64,000 bases of DNA from Acanthopleura granulata (Eukaryota; Mollusca; Polyplacophora; Chitonida; Chitonidae): NCBI GenBank assembly GCA_016165875.1, contig JABBOT010000006.1:1017438-1081437 (forward strand), read 5' to 3'. Below are positions 22,788 to 34,637 of this stretch, one piece after another (the first letter of the stretch is position 1; every line of letters begins with the position of its first letter). The position numbers and the translations under genes are program-made. A model generated the notes under the pieces. The model saw nothing but the letters and a program-made list of their open reading frames with translations. It was not told the DNA's origin and made no database searches.

Positions 22788-25465
22788 ATGCAACAAAGGT
22801 TACTCCGTCTCCCGGCGATACTCTTCGTTCTCGTTGACGTCATATCCGGTCACGGAAGACTCCGAGAGCCCCCGAGTCGCTCTACGATGTGGAGATACGG
22901 GTTTAACACGACAGAAAACTTCAACGACAATGAGTTATACTGCGGTGGAGTTACAGTAAAGTCGTCCTGTCGTTTTTCCAATAGTGCTAACCTGAATTTG
23001 TCAAAGGCGTAGTCAATTATTTCATGCTTATAATGAACTGACACGTACACATGAAGCATGGCGCTACATTAGGTGTACTGAGCATAGACAGAAAACTCTT
23101 GAACATTCCGGTAAATCGCAATAAAATAAAAAATAAATAAATGAATCAATGTACCACGTATACCCATTGCACAGCCGACCGAATCGCCTTCGAGCACACA
23201 GGATGACTTTAACCCTTATGTACAGTGATTAATTAGCCAAGGACGTTCAGTTCATTCTATGTTTCTTAAAATTTGCAAACTGTACACAGTGCAACGCCTG
23301 GGAAATATGAAATTGACGTTCAGAGCGTATTATTAACACAGAAGATAGTCTGATGTGAACCAGTGGGATGAGCCCCTGGGGTTGCCAGGCTTAATGAGTT
23401 TAATACTTAAGAAGTGTATGCAGAGAAACTGGTCGTATTTGGTCCTTTCGCATTGCTTTCATGTGTTGTTTTTATTATAAATGTGTTACTGCTCAGCATT
23501 TTGAGAAATTCTAGACCAGTGGCGGCTGAAAAAATGCACTCGACATTACTGCATGTTTTTACCTAACTCTGCATAAGCCAAGAGTCTATAGAGGGCGTAG
23601 AAGTTACAACATGTTACATGATTAGTTAAAATAAAACACTAGTTAAGGTAAACTGAAAAGAGGGTGCATTTCATTGATTACTTGTGACCACTTAGTTACA
23701 TCTGAATTAGTGGTAACAGCTTTTTAAAAAGTGGAATGTTCTTGTATGGTGGCGAATACGGCCGTGTAATCGGGCCAGGCTGCTCTAATCATAGCAGGTA
23801 CAATTAAGATGAGTGGAATTTGTAGAGGACTGGTGGCCTCCCTTGCTTCTGTTCGGTTTATTTCAAGAATAATGGTTATTGTTTCCAGACGCCACAAACT
23901 AAAAACTAATTTGCTATATTTAACATTAAATATTATGCTTTTTTGGTGGCACTAGAATAGGTTATGTTATTACAACACAAGGTCCAGTCACACCAACAAA
24001 CGTGTGTCATGCAAGTTTAACTTATATAACATAATATTTTACAGCATAACAATCTGTTCTCACTTGTTTCATTTAAACGCTTCAATAAAGCTGAAATTTT
24101 AACTTTAATAAAGAAGTGCCCTAAATTACGTCTTCGCCATGTTTCTGTCATGCATACATTGTTCTAGGCCCAGCACCAACTGAACGGCGGTCGGTGTGGG
24201 ATTTGCGGAGACAACTACGCCGACCCTCAACCCCGAGCGAACGAAGCTGGCGGTATCTACGGACAGGGGGTGATAGCCCGTCATTACCGCCAAGGGCAAA
24301 ACATCCAGATCCATGTGGAGCTCACCGCTCGCCATCTAGGCTGGATGGAGTTTAAACTTTGCCCAAATAATGACGTGAAAAGAATCGCCACCCAGCAGTG
24401 TCTGGATCGTTACGTCTTGGAGAGAGTGGACGGGGGCGGTACTAAGACGTTCGTGGACAACGAGGTCAGGCACTATTACTTACAGTACCGACTCCCCGCC
24501 GGTTTGAGTTGTGTGCAGTGCGTATTACAGTGGAGATACCATACAGGTAAACCGATTAAAATAGTTCATGCTGGTTTATTCATTCATTTATTTTATTCAT
24601 TTATTTGATTAGAGTTTAACGTCGTGCTTAAGAATATTTCACTTATAAGAAGGCGGGAAACCGGGCAGAGGCCGGGGGAAACCCACGACCATCCGCAGGT
24701 TGCTGGCAGACTTTCTTACGTACGGCCGGAGAGGAAGCCAGCATGAGCTGGACTTGAACTCACAGCGACCACATTGGTGATTGATTCCTGGGTAATTACG
24801 CAGGGCTTAGGCCGCTGACCCTCTCGATTTCATGACTGATCAGTGATCTGGATTGGGTGGCAAGTTCTACAAGTTTTGTGACCCTTTCCGTACAAAATGC
24901 TATACAGAGGTTGACAAAAGACACATTTGTAACCTAAATGTAGGACAGAGATCGATAAGGCGAAAAATGATATGGTAGTGGGGAAAAGGGGGTAGTTGGT
25001 GGTTGTGTGGTGTAAGTTTGGAGCGGAATGAGAATCGAAACGTACGATGAATTAAATGACTTTGGTGATGAGATTGATTTATTTATTGGTTTACCAAATG
25101 ACTAACTTTGATTATTGATTAATTCATTGAAAGCTTAATTTATTGCGTTTTGGGATCGTTTTTTCTTTCCTTTTGCCGGGATTGTGTTGCATAAACGACA
25201 GTGTGGTTATATGTGTTATATCATGTTTATACACGTGTTCCTCTTTACATGTACATGTATGTACTCATAGTCCAGTCTAACTAACGTCTTTTTGGGACTT
25301 TATTTGTTGCCAGGCAACAGTGAAGGTTGCGATGGTGACGTGTGTTGTGTTGGATGCGGGCCTCAGGAGGAGTTTTACGGTTGCGCAGACGTCGAGATCC
25401 GCCCATTGGGCCCCCATCGGCCGTTTTACCCAGCCGGAGTGTTCGGTGGTCGGAGGCGGCGATGA
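22788..25465 (+). CDS. Secreted AA15 lytic polysaccharide monooxygenase (chitin-binding type-4 domain)
   Basis: Three exons, 22788-22955, 24168-24546 and 25314-25465, encode 232 aa. These copper enzymes cleave chitin or cellulose chains oxidatively. Residues 1-21 (MQQRLLRLPAILFVLVDVIS plus G) form a signal peptide whose cleavage exposes His22 of HGRLREPPSRSTMW, the first histidine of the copper brace. His112 in LTARHLGWMEFKLCP is the second (mature position 91) and Tyr204 in QEEFYGCADVEI is the expected axial tyrosine. Conserved cysteine blocks CGICGD and CCVGCGPQ are present. The length is normal for a single-domain AA15 enzyme with no carbohydrate-binding module. The exon 2 acceptor was set at TTCTAG/GCCCAG because it keeps the family spacing; CCCAG/CAC, six bases later, is an in-frame alternative. 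TTTTGTTTCTAG just before the start suggests a 5'UTR intron. The protein ends in an unusual GGRRRR tail directly before A-rich sequence. Confidence 0.93.
24578..24810 (-). mobile_element. V-SINE in LPMO intron 2, nearly full length
   Basis: TTATTTGATTAGAGTTTAAC, GGAAACCGGGCAGAGGCCG, CCATCCGCAGGTTGCTGGC, GGAAGCCAGCATGAGCTGG and CTTGAACTCACAGCGACC (B-box complement). Confidence 0.9.
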
Positions 25466-26948
25466 AGAAAAAAAAAAGAAGGCCTCCAGAAATCTCAAAT
25501 GACCTCACCTAAAGAACCTGTGACGAGAAACAGGATTCTATCTTCAATACAAATCTTTCCTGCATAACCAAGGGCTTTGGCTTGAAAGACAAAGTAAGAT
25601 TTTTGACGTAAGACTGATTCAACAACGTGGTACAAAACTCAAGGCGAGTGGGAACATTCTGAGGTTTTATTGAAATTTAGTAGTGAAAGAAACCGTGACA
25701 AAATTCCATGAGATTTAAATGTGATCGTTTATTATCTATCATTAAGCAAGATCAGTAAGTCCGGTAACATTGTGGAAGCCAGAAACATTACCCAATATTG
25801 TTATGACTAGCTGCCCACCAAAAAATTGCCTCTTCTGATCATGTCTGTCTTAAGCCTGATTCGACACTGAGGTTTCGTTGGCGCAGACGACACATCACTC
25901 ATTTGGAACCTCTGCCATTGGATACAGTTTCATATCAAAGAGCATGAATACACAGTATACGATTGACCCCAGGAAATTCAGCAATACGTAGACATGCCAT
26001 TTAGTGTCGGTTTAGTGTATCGGTTTAATTTTTTTTTTCCAGTGTATATTTTGCTTTTACATTTCGGATGTCTACGTGTGCTCACTTGGTACTGTTTATG
26101 GCTGCACAAATTTGGCTAATGCCCACGATACAAAATTAGTGGACAAAATTTTTGTAAAACAAAGAAAGGATTTGTTGCTGAATCCTCTTCACTTATTACA
26201 ATATTATATATCTTGTTAGGTTGATGATGGCATATAGTTTTTCATAGTAAACGTTTAGCATGTTTATATAGATATTCAAAGGGACAAGTCAAGATCAATT
26301 TTAACTTTCTCAACTAAACTTAACGCCGCCAATCCTTCGTGAGAGTAAAACTAGTATATACTGATATAGACATTTTTAGAGCAAATCCGTTGGATGGCTA
26401 CTTGTACACAATTGTTTTTAGTTTAAAATATGTGATGAACAAGATTGATCTCTCTTTCTTAATACTAAAGTCTCTAACCGTGAATATAAATTGACTTGTG
26501 AGACGTGAATAGCAATAATTTCATTTCGTGACCTAAGTAAACCCATTACGATAAGTCCATATAAAACAAAAACAATACGTAACCATTCTATTAGTTTTTT
26601 CCTATCAAACAATGCTGTATTGGCACTTCAAAACTCAGGGATGCAAGCGCCCTTCATTTTGTTTATGTTGTTAATAAATATATTCAGTTTGAATACAAAA
26701 GGAGGCCATGTGAATAAAAGATCTCATTCTATTTACGCATGTATATACTGTTCTCCTGCAGTTAACATATACATTTATGGTGTGTGCTCCATCTATGTAT
26801 CTTCATTTTCTTTCAACAAAATGAGGGCTTTTGTGGACCTTAACTACAACAAGCATTCTATAGTGTGCATTTATGGAAAAAGGCAAATTTTTAATCAGAT
26901 CGACAACAGTGAAATTTTAACATCCTCCCTCAAGTGCGTTAAAACCTT

Positions 26949-27076
26949 GGCCCGGTTTCATGAAGCATACTTAGTGCTAGGTAGCCCTTAGCTAAGTGCA
27001 CTGTCTGTCTCTACAACATACGTTGTCATGTCAGTTAAGGGATTACTTAGCTAAGTGCGCTTCATGAAATTGAGGT
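26949..27076. mobile_element. Foldback MITE, about 128 bp
   Basis: Left end GGCCCGGTTTCATGAAGC and right end (complement) GACCTCAATTTCATGAAGC form terminal inverted repeats of about 25 bp. The interior repeats TTAGCTAAGTGC near both arms. The block is absent from the sister duplication unit at 27.8 kb, which supports insertion. Confidence 0.75.
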
Positions 27077-27814
27077 CTTCACGTGTACAATATAAACATC
27101 ACTGACTGGATCTGCTGTAGTTTAATGAGGGCCTAGAGGTAACTTAAAATCACGTGGTTTTTGGTGTGGGACGTAATTATTTCTGTCTGTAAGGTCATTT
27201 GTAAATTCAAATCAATTTAGCACCAATTTAGTGGTCAAATTAATCATAATATACCTGGTCTCGGGTAAACACAGGGTTTGACTTTATTCTCTTAGTACCT
27301 CTACCTCCCAGTATGCCTCTTCATGTCAGTCACTCCCAACAAAAGTATTTCAAATTTTCTCATGAAAGTTAAAAAATTATCAAGTTTTGTAACTACGCAA
27401 TCAGGACATTGAATGTTGAATTATAATCAATTCTACATAGTATCAAATAATTCGTTTTCTCGTCTAGCTCAGTTTGATTTCTGCCATAGAAGTCAGGATA
27501 TACCTGTCTTGTGTTCCGTATAAGTTTTCAGGAAGATAAAATTAATTTCTCCAAAAGTAGTCCCGTTTCCAGTTTTGTGTTTTCAATACCACTATCCATC
27601 TTGGTGTGAGAAATAGGGTAGGTCTATGCTTAATACGATGGGAGTCGTTCGGTAAGCCCGGGACGAAAGTAGCACTTCTGACGAATGAAATTAAGCACTT
27701 TGTAAATTTTAACTATAACAATCTTTCTAAGGTATGGTTATGTGGCCAAAAGCAAATCCATCATCTCATCTTCTACACAGAAGCTTTTACATCCTCTAAT
27801 TCAAGTGCAATATA

Positions 27815-27863
27815 GTGAAATATTCTGGAGTACAGCATAAAACATTAATCAAATAAATAAATA
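27815..27863 (+). mobile_element. 49-bp 5'-truncated V-SINE with 17-bp target-site duplication
   Basis: The insert GTGAAATATTCTGGAGTAC through CAAATAAATAAATA is only the 3' tail of the SINE. It is flanked by perfect copies of AATTCAAGTGCAATATA at 27798-27814 and 27864-27880. Confidence 0.92.
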
Positions 27864-29164
27864 AATTCAAGTGCAATATAAACACCATTTCCTGAAGCTC
27901 CTATAGTTTAATCGCAGTATAACATTCTCAGAACACTCTTAATTCGTTCGATTTTGTAGTGGAATGTAATTATCTCTGTGAAATATTTTAAAATTCAAAT
28001 TATATTTGGCATCAATTTAGTAGCAAAATTTATTATATCATACCTTGTGCCGGGTATAGTGGCCGGGATACCCGAACAAAGGGACTCAACTCTGTAGGAC
28101 AGCGTTCACTAAATATTCCTCGTCAATGTGTAAATAGATTATAAACGTTAGTTTCGTTCAGAAAGACATGAGAGTTTCTCCCCGGAAGTTAAAAAAAACT
28201 GTTATATTTACGGAGATGAATTACGTTCAAAACGGAGAGAGCAACTAATACAACTATATTCATTTTCATTCGATATATTTCTGAACTTTCAAGGTAGGAC
28301 TGGCCCCAATATGAAAGATGACACATGTCAATACGAATAGTCTGCATCTAATGTGTATAAAATGAACTGTATGACTGTAAACCGATTGCAGTAGCTACAT
28401 CCTTGACAATGGGGACAGTAGTACTTTGAAAGCTCTCCGATACCGAGAATGAAAATGTATACAGTTGTGTAGGTCGTTCTTTCCGTAGTGAATTTAATGA
28501 AACCGCTTCATACCAGAGCCTATAACAGTTTATCTTAATTTTTCAGTTTGACACAGTAATCAGGCTAAAAATATTCTTATTTTCTCTATAAGTTTTCGGG
28601 TAGAATCATCCATTTCTCCGAAGACCCGGTTTTGCGCTGAAGATTTTTACCTAATCACAGATCATTGTATTGTCTAGTCTTATAAAAACACCGGGATATT
28701 GCTTTCGACATACGTCTGAGTCTGGGAACTAACTGATTCTAACAGAAACGTTTTAAATTCACATGGTATGTCTGTCCAAAACATCCGTTGTTTAATTCTT
28801 TCTTTTTTTAAATCAGTCACATGTTTAAATATCTTAGTGGTTACACTCTAGACTATCACTGTGTCTTTTTTGTTACATTCATACCAGCAGCAAGACCGAG
28901 TGTTAAATGCAAATAAAGAAAATGTTCTGACTCACACAAACAACGTACTATTCTGGCAATGAATGGTCGTCTTTTGTTTAAGCGACACTTGTGTCAAAAC
29001 CAAAGCCTGTCAGTCATGTTAGCTGTATATATACGCCAAGCTGCTACGCTATAATTGTCACTTGTTTTTGTATGGTATTGCAATAAACAAATTATATCTT
29101 CATTCTTCATTTCCTATAAAATGCTATGTCTGAGTCTTCATTTTAAATCTGTGCGTTTGCCAGG

Positions 29165-29742
29165 ATGGTGCTTATGTATGTATGTGTATATGCTTGCGGT
29201 TTTACGTCGTACTTAAAGTGAAAGACAGCTCCTGTCCTAAATTAAGTGTGTCATTGATAATGGTCAATAGTATGTTTATTTCGGCAGTGGAAATCAACAT
29301 TTGACGCCTTGCATCGCCATCCTCTCTGCTGTGACGTAATTATTCCAAGCGCGGAAAACTCTAGTAACGTGCAACCGTAGTATGCTGTTAGGAATTTTTT
29401 AATATTTTTAATAAACAGTGACTCGGTCGTGAACTGTACTTTAACAGTTTTTTTTTCTGTCAAATGATGACGAGGAGTTAATATAATGTATATATACTAT
29501 GTCTCCTTGTGGCAGGGCGATTCCATGCCGCCAAAGGGCTGCCGCCACTGGAACATCACGCCGAATACATCAGACATGACACCCCACCCAGGCCGACCAG
29601 TCCTGTTTCCTTGCTCTAGCCTCTCAGTGCCGAGCGCCCAGCTAAGCAGAAACAAACGCCATTTTAAATATCTTTTGTATGACCAGACCCAGGTCTCCCA
29701 ACCTCGAGACAGGTGCTCCAACCACCAGGCCATCAAGGTGGT
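29165..29742 (-). mobile_element. Second tRNA-headed SINE family (family B), with an internal insertion
   Basis: Read on the minus strand, the head CCACCTTGATGGCCTGGTGG at 29742 is A-box-like and GAGGTTGGGAGACCTGGG is B-box-like. The body includes the complements of CGAGCGCCCAGC and GATTCCATGCCGCCAAAGG, and the end is a (TACA)n-like tail at about 29165-29220. About 240 bp at 29215-29455 have no counterpart in the other two copies and look inserted. Confidence 0.65.
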
Positions 29743-30127
29743 TATGGAAAGGTTGTCCGTGAAAGAAGAGGTGTGGGCTGTAGGCATTCATTGATATGTT
29801 TATCTGATTGGTGTTTACGCTTGTTTACCATACCCAAGAACTTTCCACTTGTTAATGGCTGTCGGTTTTAAGTGTTAAGAGGGTTAGACCAGCATACCCC
29901 AGAAGCTGACAAACTTGCCCACATGATATGTGACTGGCAGATATGCACAGCATATTGGTGGCAAACCAGGAGTGTCTTTGGACGATTCTTTTCATATTTT
30001 AAACACAGCCTAAATGTCACCATGCCTGTCTCCGTCGTTCAGATGGAACTCAGTTGTCTTTCTAACTGACTAACGGTCACGCTTGACCCTGCCAAATTGG
30101 ACATCACCTCTAAAAACACCCGCCGTA

Positions 30128-30250
30128 TAATTTATTTATTTCATTGGTGCTTTACATACTCAAGAATATTTCACTTATACAAAAGCAGGCAGCATTGCGG
30201 TGGGGGGAAACCAAGCAGAGCCCGGGGGATACCCATGACCACACCGTGAA
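30128..30250 (-). mobile_element. V-SINE 3' part, reverse
   Basis: ATTTATTTATTTCATTGGTG, CTCAAGAATATTTCACTTAT and GGAAACCAAGCAGAGCCCG. Confidence 0.85.
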
Positions 30251-30511
30251 ATGAGTGAAACATTCTTGTGAAAGACGTTGATGGCAAATCCAGTACATAA
30301 ATATTTGAAACAATCAACACGGCTTTCACAAACTACGCAGGGTCCATTGCCATTAACAGAATATCGATTTGCTGATAGGAAGACCTGTGAAGTCAAATCC
30401 ATAATAACAACTACAGGAAAAAAGTACAAAATGACTTGTTCAAAATCGAACAGCGCTATACACAAAAGATGTGCATTCCCAGCAGTGCTTTATACCAGGA
30501 TTGCAGTCATT

Positions 30512-30685
30512 TATTTATTAAATTATTTATTAATATGACTTGTGCTTTACGCCGTTCTTAAGAATATATATTTCACTTACACGACAGTGGCCAGCATTGT
30601 GGTTGGCGGAAACCGGGCAATACCCGGGAGGAAGCCCACGACCATCCGCAGGTTGTTGGAGGACTTTCCCACGTACTACTGTATT
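30512..30685 (-). mobile_element. V-SINE, reverse, head missing
   Basis: TTACGCCGTTCTTAAGAATA, CGGAAACCGGGCAATACCC, CCATCCGCAGGTTGTTGG and CTTTCCCACGTAC. Confidence 0.85.
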
Positions 30686-30772
30686 GAAATACCACAGAGT
30701 AACGTCTATTCAGTGTAGCAAGCTGCCAATGCTTATGGCCTCTAATCGTAACCCACCGGGTAAGTCTTGACC

Positions 30773-30890
30773 ATAGGCATCCAAACGGACATTCATATAC
30801 CAGCCGTAGATCAGGATGTGTGACCCAGGTCAGTAATGCTAAGGCCAGTTTCCAAAACGACAAATAACACATACCACAAAGTCATATCAA
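30773..30890 (-). repeat. LINE 3'UTR fragment (family C), reverse
   Basis: GACATTCATATACCAGCCGT, AAGGCCAGTTTCCAAAACG and AAATAACACATACCAC match the 33780-33900 copy at about 70%. Confidence 0.55.
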
Positions 30891-31317
30891 AAAAGTCTAC
30901 ATAGCCTGACCACCATTTTTTGAGCTGTTGCTCCTGGAAGTGACATAATAGCATTCTGTCACCAAATCTTGTACCCAAATGGTCGAAATGCGCATGCGTA
31001 ACCTTAATGTTTTGGATTGATTACCCGCACCGGATGCAGTCTCAACCATGTACTGGGCCTGGCTGGGATAGGTATCAACACTGATGTGCGGGATTTGCCA
31101 CGAATGGAGGCGGAGACTCCAAAAACGTATGTTCGACATCTGAAGTATCTATGTGGCCAGCTGTATAAGTGTGGCATGGAGCCACAGGGACGTGCAAGGT
31201 TTAGGAGTGACAGTGGAGAGAGAGCGGACGAATGTGGTCCACTGGAAAATCAACGCCATTTTCGAAAACAGAGGTTCGCTGATTTGTACATATGTCGTCA
31301 GAATGATGTGGTAAGAA

Positions 31318-31425
31318 ACAGGCCTTTAGCAGGTGGGCGTGGGTCTGCCTGGTTTCCTCCCAAGCTTCCATCGTATAACTGAAATATTCTTGCGTACGGC
31401 GTAAAACACCAACTAAATATAATGG
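31318..31425 (+). mobile_element. V-SINE 3' part with internal deletion
   Basis: GTGGGTCTGCCTGGTTTCCT, ATCGTATAACTGAAATATTC and GCGTACGGCGTAAAACACC. Confidence 0.75.
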
Positions 31426-31714
31426 AAGGCTTACATTTTAGGTAGTACACATGCGCTGCAGCGAGCTGTGAGAATAGATGTCTTTCATTGCGATTGTAAA
31501 CTTTTGTGTAGCCCGTCAGAATATCCAATGCATTACGCACATAATTCTTACATCCTGAAATTTATCTATGCAAGTGTTAAATGAAATATTTTTATTTCTG
31601 CATTTATCAGAAACAGCAAAGGTACAGAAACTTTTTTTGCTTCAGCCGGACTTAGTAACTGTCAAATTAGTTGGAAAGGGACTTATAGAAGGAATAGCTA
31701 ACCGCATGCACTGC

Positions 31715-31885
31715 AGGTTTAGTTGATGATGCCAGGTGGCTTGTAACCTGTTACTATTTAAGCAATTACAAATCTACTAAGAATAAAAAACGCCGCTAAG
31801 GTAAATTGACAAAGGCCGGTGTTCATGAATTACGTGTGACTATTTGCCAACTATCACACTGTCGTTGATGCTTTTCGTTCAGTTT
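31715..31885 (+). repeat. Dispersed repeat family D copy
   Basis: TTGTAACCTGTTACTATTTA, GGTAAATTGACAAAGGCCGG and TTTGCCAACTATCACACTGT. Confidence 0.6.
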
Positions 31886-33589
31886 CTGCCTGCTGCATGC
31901 AGTCTTTTGTGTTTGTTACGGCCAAACCTTTTTATACGTGATATACGTACGCTTATTTAAGCTGGCGAACGCAGTGACCCTGTGTCTCCACTTGTTATAT
32001 TGCCGTTATAGACGTTGTTCTGCCGGTTGTCTATGGATGCTCGAGTCTTGGCCCCTTTTGGATTGTTTTCGCATAGATGTTTATTAACTGTGATTACACA
32101 GCATTTTGACTACTGCTTGACAAGTGATATTTAACAAATCACGACTCTGCTTAATTCCTTGTGCTACATATAGAGTGCATCTAAAGACTGGGTTTCCTGA
32201 GTTACGCTTGATCGATAATCAACTACGTCGCCATCGTGGATGGAATGGCCTTGGCCTTCAAGCCGTATTATTTTATATCCCACGGATGAGATGTGGATAT
32301 TTGTGCACATCATAGCACGTGGAACAGTTCGTCAGTGACGTCAAATCCTGTGGTTTACACGTGCACTACTGTTTCATCCACGCGCAAACCTGACAGCACG
32401 TCGCATAAGTGAAAAGTTCATGAGTTTGGCATTGGACAACAATGAATACAACGGGAAAACTACGGTCAAGTTCTTCCTCTTTTCTGCGTGAACAAATCTA
32501 CACCTAACTACTGCGGCATCCCAGGAGGACTTTCGACCTGCCTGTAACAGAACTCCTATCGAGTATTGTCAAATAAACACACATACACATATAGAAGAGG
32601 CTGGAGTAATTTGACCTTAATCCTTGACGTACACATCTGTGAACTTTACGGTTGAACAGATACGGCGACCTCTGGACTCCCTGTTAACTGCTCCTGGACA
32701 ACCATACGAAGACACGTACAGGTGAGACTGGACTCGCACTTGGTGCCATTACACTTCTAGTGTGTTCTCCGGCATTCTCAACGGTATAACTACCGTGATA
32801 ATTTTTTAGTCACTTTGGTATTTATGTATGTTTATGTATATCAACTGGTACAACTGCTTACAGAGTTTATCAAAGGCCCCGAAGCCGTATACTTATACTT
32901 TTCTCTTCTCGCAAGTCACACTTTAGTGCGTCTCACTTGCTCGTGTTCTCGGTCAGCACGTAGGTCGTCCACATCCAGTACAGCGCTACAACATTGTACC
33001 ATGTGTTTTTACTGCGCTTTGGAACACTTTGTGCAACGCCTCAGAGGCTCTAATTGTAGTTGTCTGTAAGAAGTAAACAGAGGTTTATTGTTGCCTAATA
33101 CGATGTATCATGGCCACCGGAAAGCCATCTTAGTAATACAATGACCTGTGACCCCGAGATCACTGTTGAGGTTTTCACAGTGGGCATACATACATGTAGG
33201 TTGTTCTCTTTTAAACAGCTGGCAAGGCATCGGAATAATATGAAGAAAATAGGAATATATCATGGCGTACAAACCATTGATCTTAGTTTGGCATATCCTG
33301 CACAACGTCGCTCTGGTTGTATTCATTTTACTGTATATTCTTCCAACGGATAACAATTTAAATGTATGAATGAATAAATGATCACGGCTTAACGCCAAAT
33401 ATATATATATATATAAAGAAATATTTCTGTAGTTCCCATATGTAGTAAGCAAGATCCTGGCAGTGCCCCATAACATATGTGTTGCACTCAGGTACCATAT
33501 ACGGATATTTACGTCATGATTCGGATGTTCGAAGTAGTCAGGTTCAAAAGATACCTGTAACTGGGAGATAAAGAGAGGCCTGTATGGGT

Positions 33590-33770
33590 CACCAAGAGAT
33601 AACGATACATTATCGTGTCACCAAGAGGCAGCGATAACCGCAAAGGCACCGGCAGGTAGGCATACTTTCGAGGGACACCGGGAGGAAGCGATGTACAGGA
33701 GGTAACAATGCATGCAAAAACCACCGGCAGGTAAGCATGGCTTCAGCTGTCATCGGTAGGCAGAGATGCA
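33590..33770. repeat. Diverged minisatellite
   Basis: Units resembling GTCACCAAGAGGCAGCGATA and CACCGGCAGGTAGGCAT recur with irregular 20-45 bp spacing. Confidence 0.5.
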
Positions 33771-33779
33771 CTGAAAAAC

Positions 33780-34477
33780 CTAGGCGTCGAAACCGACATT
33801 CGCATACCAGCCGTCAAACAAAATGGGGGTTGCGGTCAATAATCGCAAGACCAGTTTGCAATAAAAATAAATAATACAAATCACCAAAGAGGTAAGAAAA
33901 TGTATAAATATACAAATTAAGGCGGATTCATGCAAGGAGAAGAGACATAATGAACGACGTGGATGAATAAAGGCAGTATCCAAATCATGCACCATTTTAG
34001 CATAAATGGTGTCGACAATCAACTATGTATTTCAGTTTCGCTTTGATTGCAACTGTTCATATATCCAACGTGGCAATCATACTCAACTCAATGAACTTAG
34101 AGCCCCTAGCCTTGGGTTAAGCGAAATTAGACACAGTCATGAAGCCCGAGTCCCGGAGATTCTGAACACTCCATCCGTATTTCCCAACAAGGAAGACGCA
34201 CTCCTTGTAAAATTTAAGGAAATTAGAGTGAGGAAGTTTGATGGAATAACCTTGACACACTAGTTTGTGCAGTAATAACTTGTGACGTTGATTGAAATAT
34301 CACACAGCGCACAGGATCTAACAAATACCGCAAGTCGAGATGTGTATTCACCATATGCAGGATAGAGTATATGCCATTTGGTATATTGCTATCCAAGAAG
34401 GGATAACTCACATCCAAATCGAAACTATCCCTGTTGTAAAGTCGGCGTGAGAGAAAGCCATTGTCCTCCTTGCACAA
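33780..34477 (-). mobile_element. 5'-truncated non-LTR retrotransposon: end of the reverse-transcriptase ORF plus 3'UTR (family C)
   Basis: On the minus strand 34477-34320 encodes LYNRDSFDLDVSYPFLDSNI, matching the widespread LYxKRDDFxFxIVNFPxLxxNIP signature found near the C-terminus of many invertebrate LINE proteins. In a shifted frame at about 34200 a segment like KFYKECVFLVGKYGWSV continues the family pattern. Frameshifts show it is dead. The remaining part to 33780 is the 3'UTR, which recurs at 30.8, 44.5, 44.8 and 45.2/49.2 kb. Confidence 0.6.
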
Positions 34478-34637
34478 GTGCTTTTAGACCGTTTCGCTTT
34501 GTTTATTAGCTGTCATGGATCTTTAAAACCTGCATTTGTGTAGTAGGCTAGACCTCTTGCTTTCCAACATTATTTCATGTCTTTCATGCCTCGTGTTTTG
34601 CAGGGGAAGGTTTGCGAGCTGAATTTACATACACACC

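Larger units (their letters stand above)
26815..28640. repeat. Diverged ~0.9-1-kb tandem duplication
   Basis: Unit A (about 26815-27570) and unit B (about 27680-28640) share ordered blocks: ATTTATGGAAAAAGGCAAAT versus ATGTGGCCAAAAGCAAATC, AATATAAACATCACT versus AATATAAACACCATT, TGTAGTTTAATG versus TATAGTTTAATC, and TTAGCACCAATTTAGTGG versus TTGGCATCAATTTAGTAGC. Unit A is interrupted by a MITE and unit B by a SINE fragment, so the duplication is older than both. Confidence 0.7.
25470..34637. other. 9-kb interval without a convincing gene
   Basis: Holds repeats and mobile-element pieces described separately. No exon chain with splice sites and family similarity was found, although two paralogous open frames at 26.8 and 27.7 kb deserve attention. 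Confidence 0.5.

Noticed and set aside
26620..26991. 123-codon open frame taken as a complete gene
   Set aside because: Its C-terminal end runs into the MITE and its start has no signal peptide or Kozak support; only the paralogous 35-residue core is noted as a finding.
29497..29787. Open frames of about 100 codons on both strands
   Set aside because: Entirely within SINE family B; open by chance in GC-rich repeat sequence.
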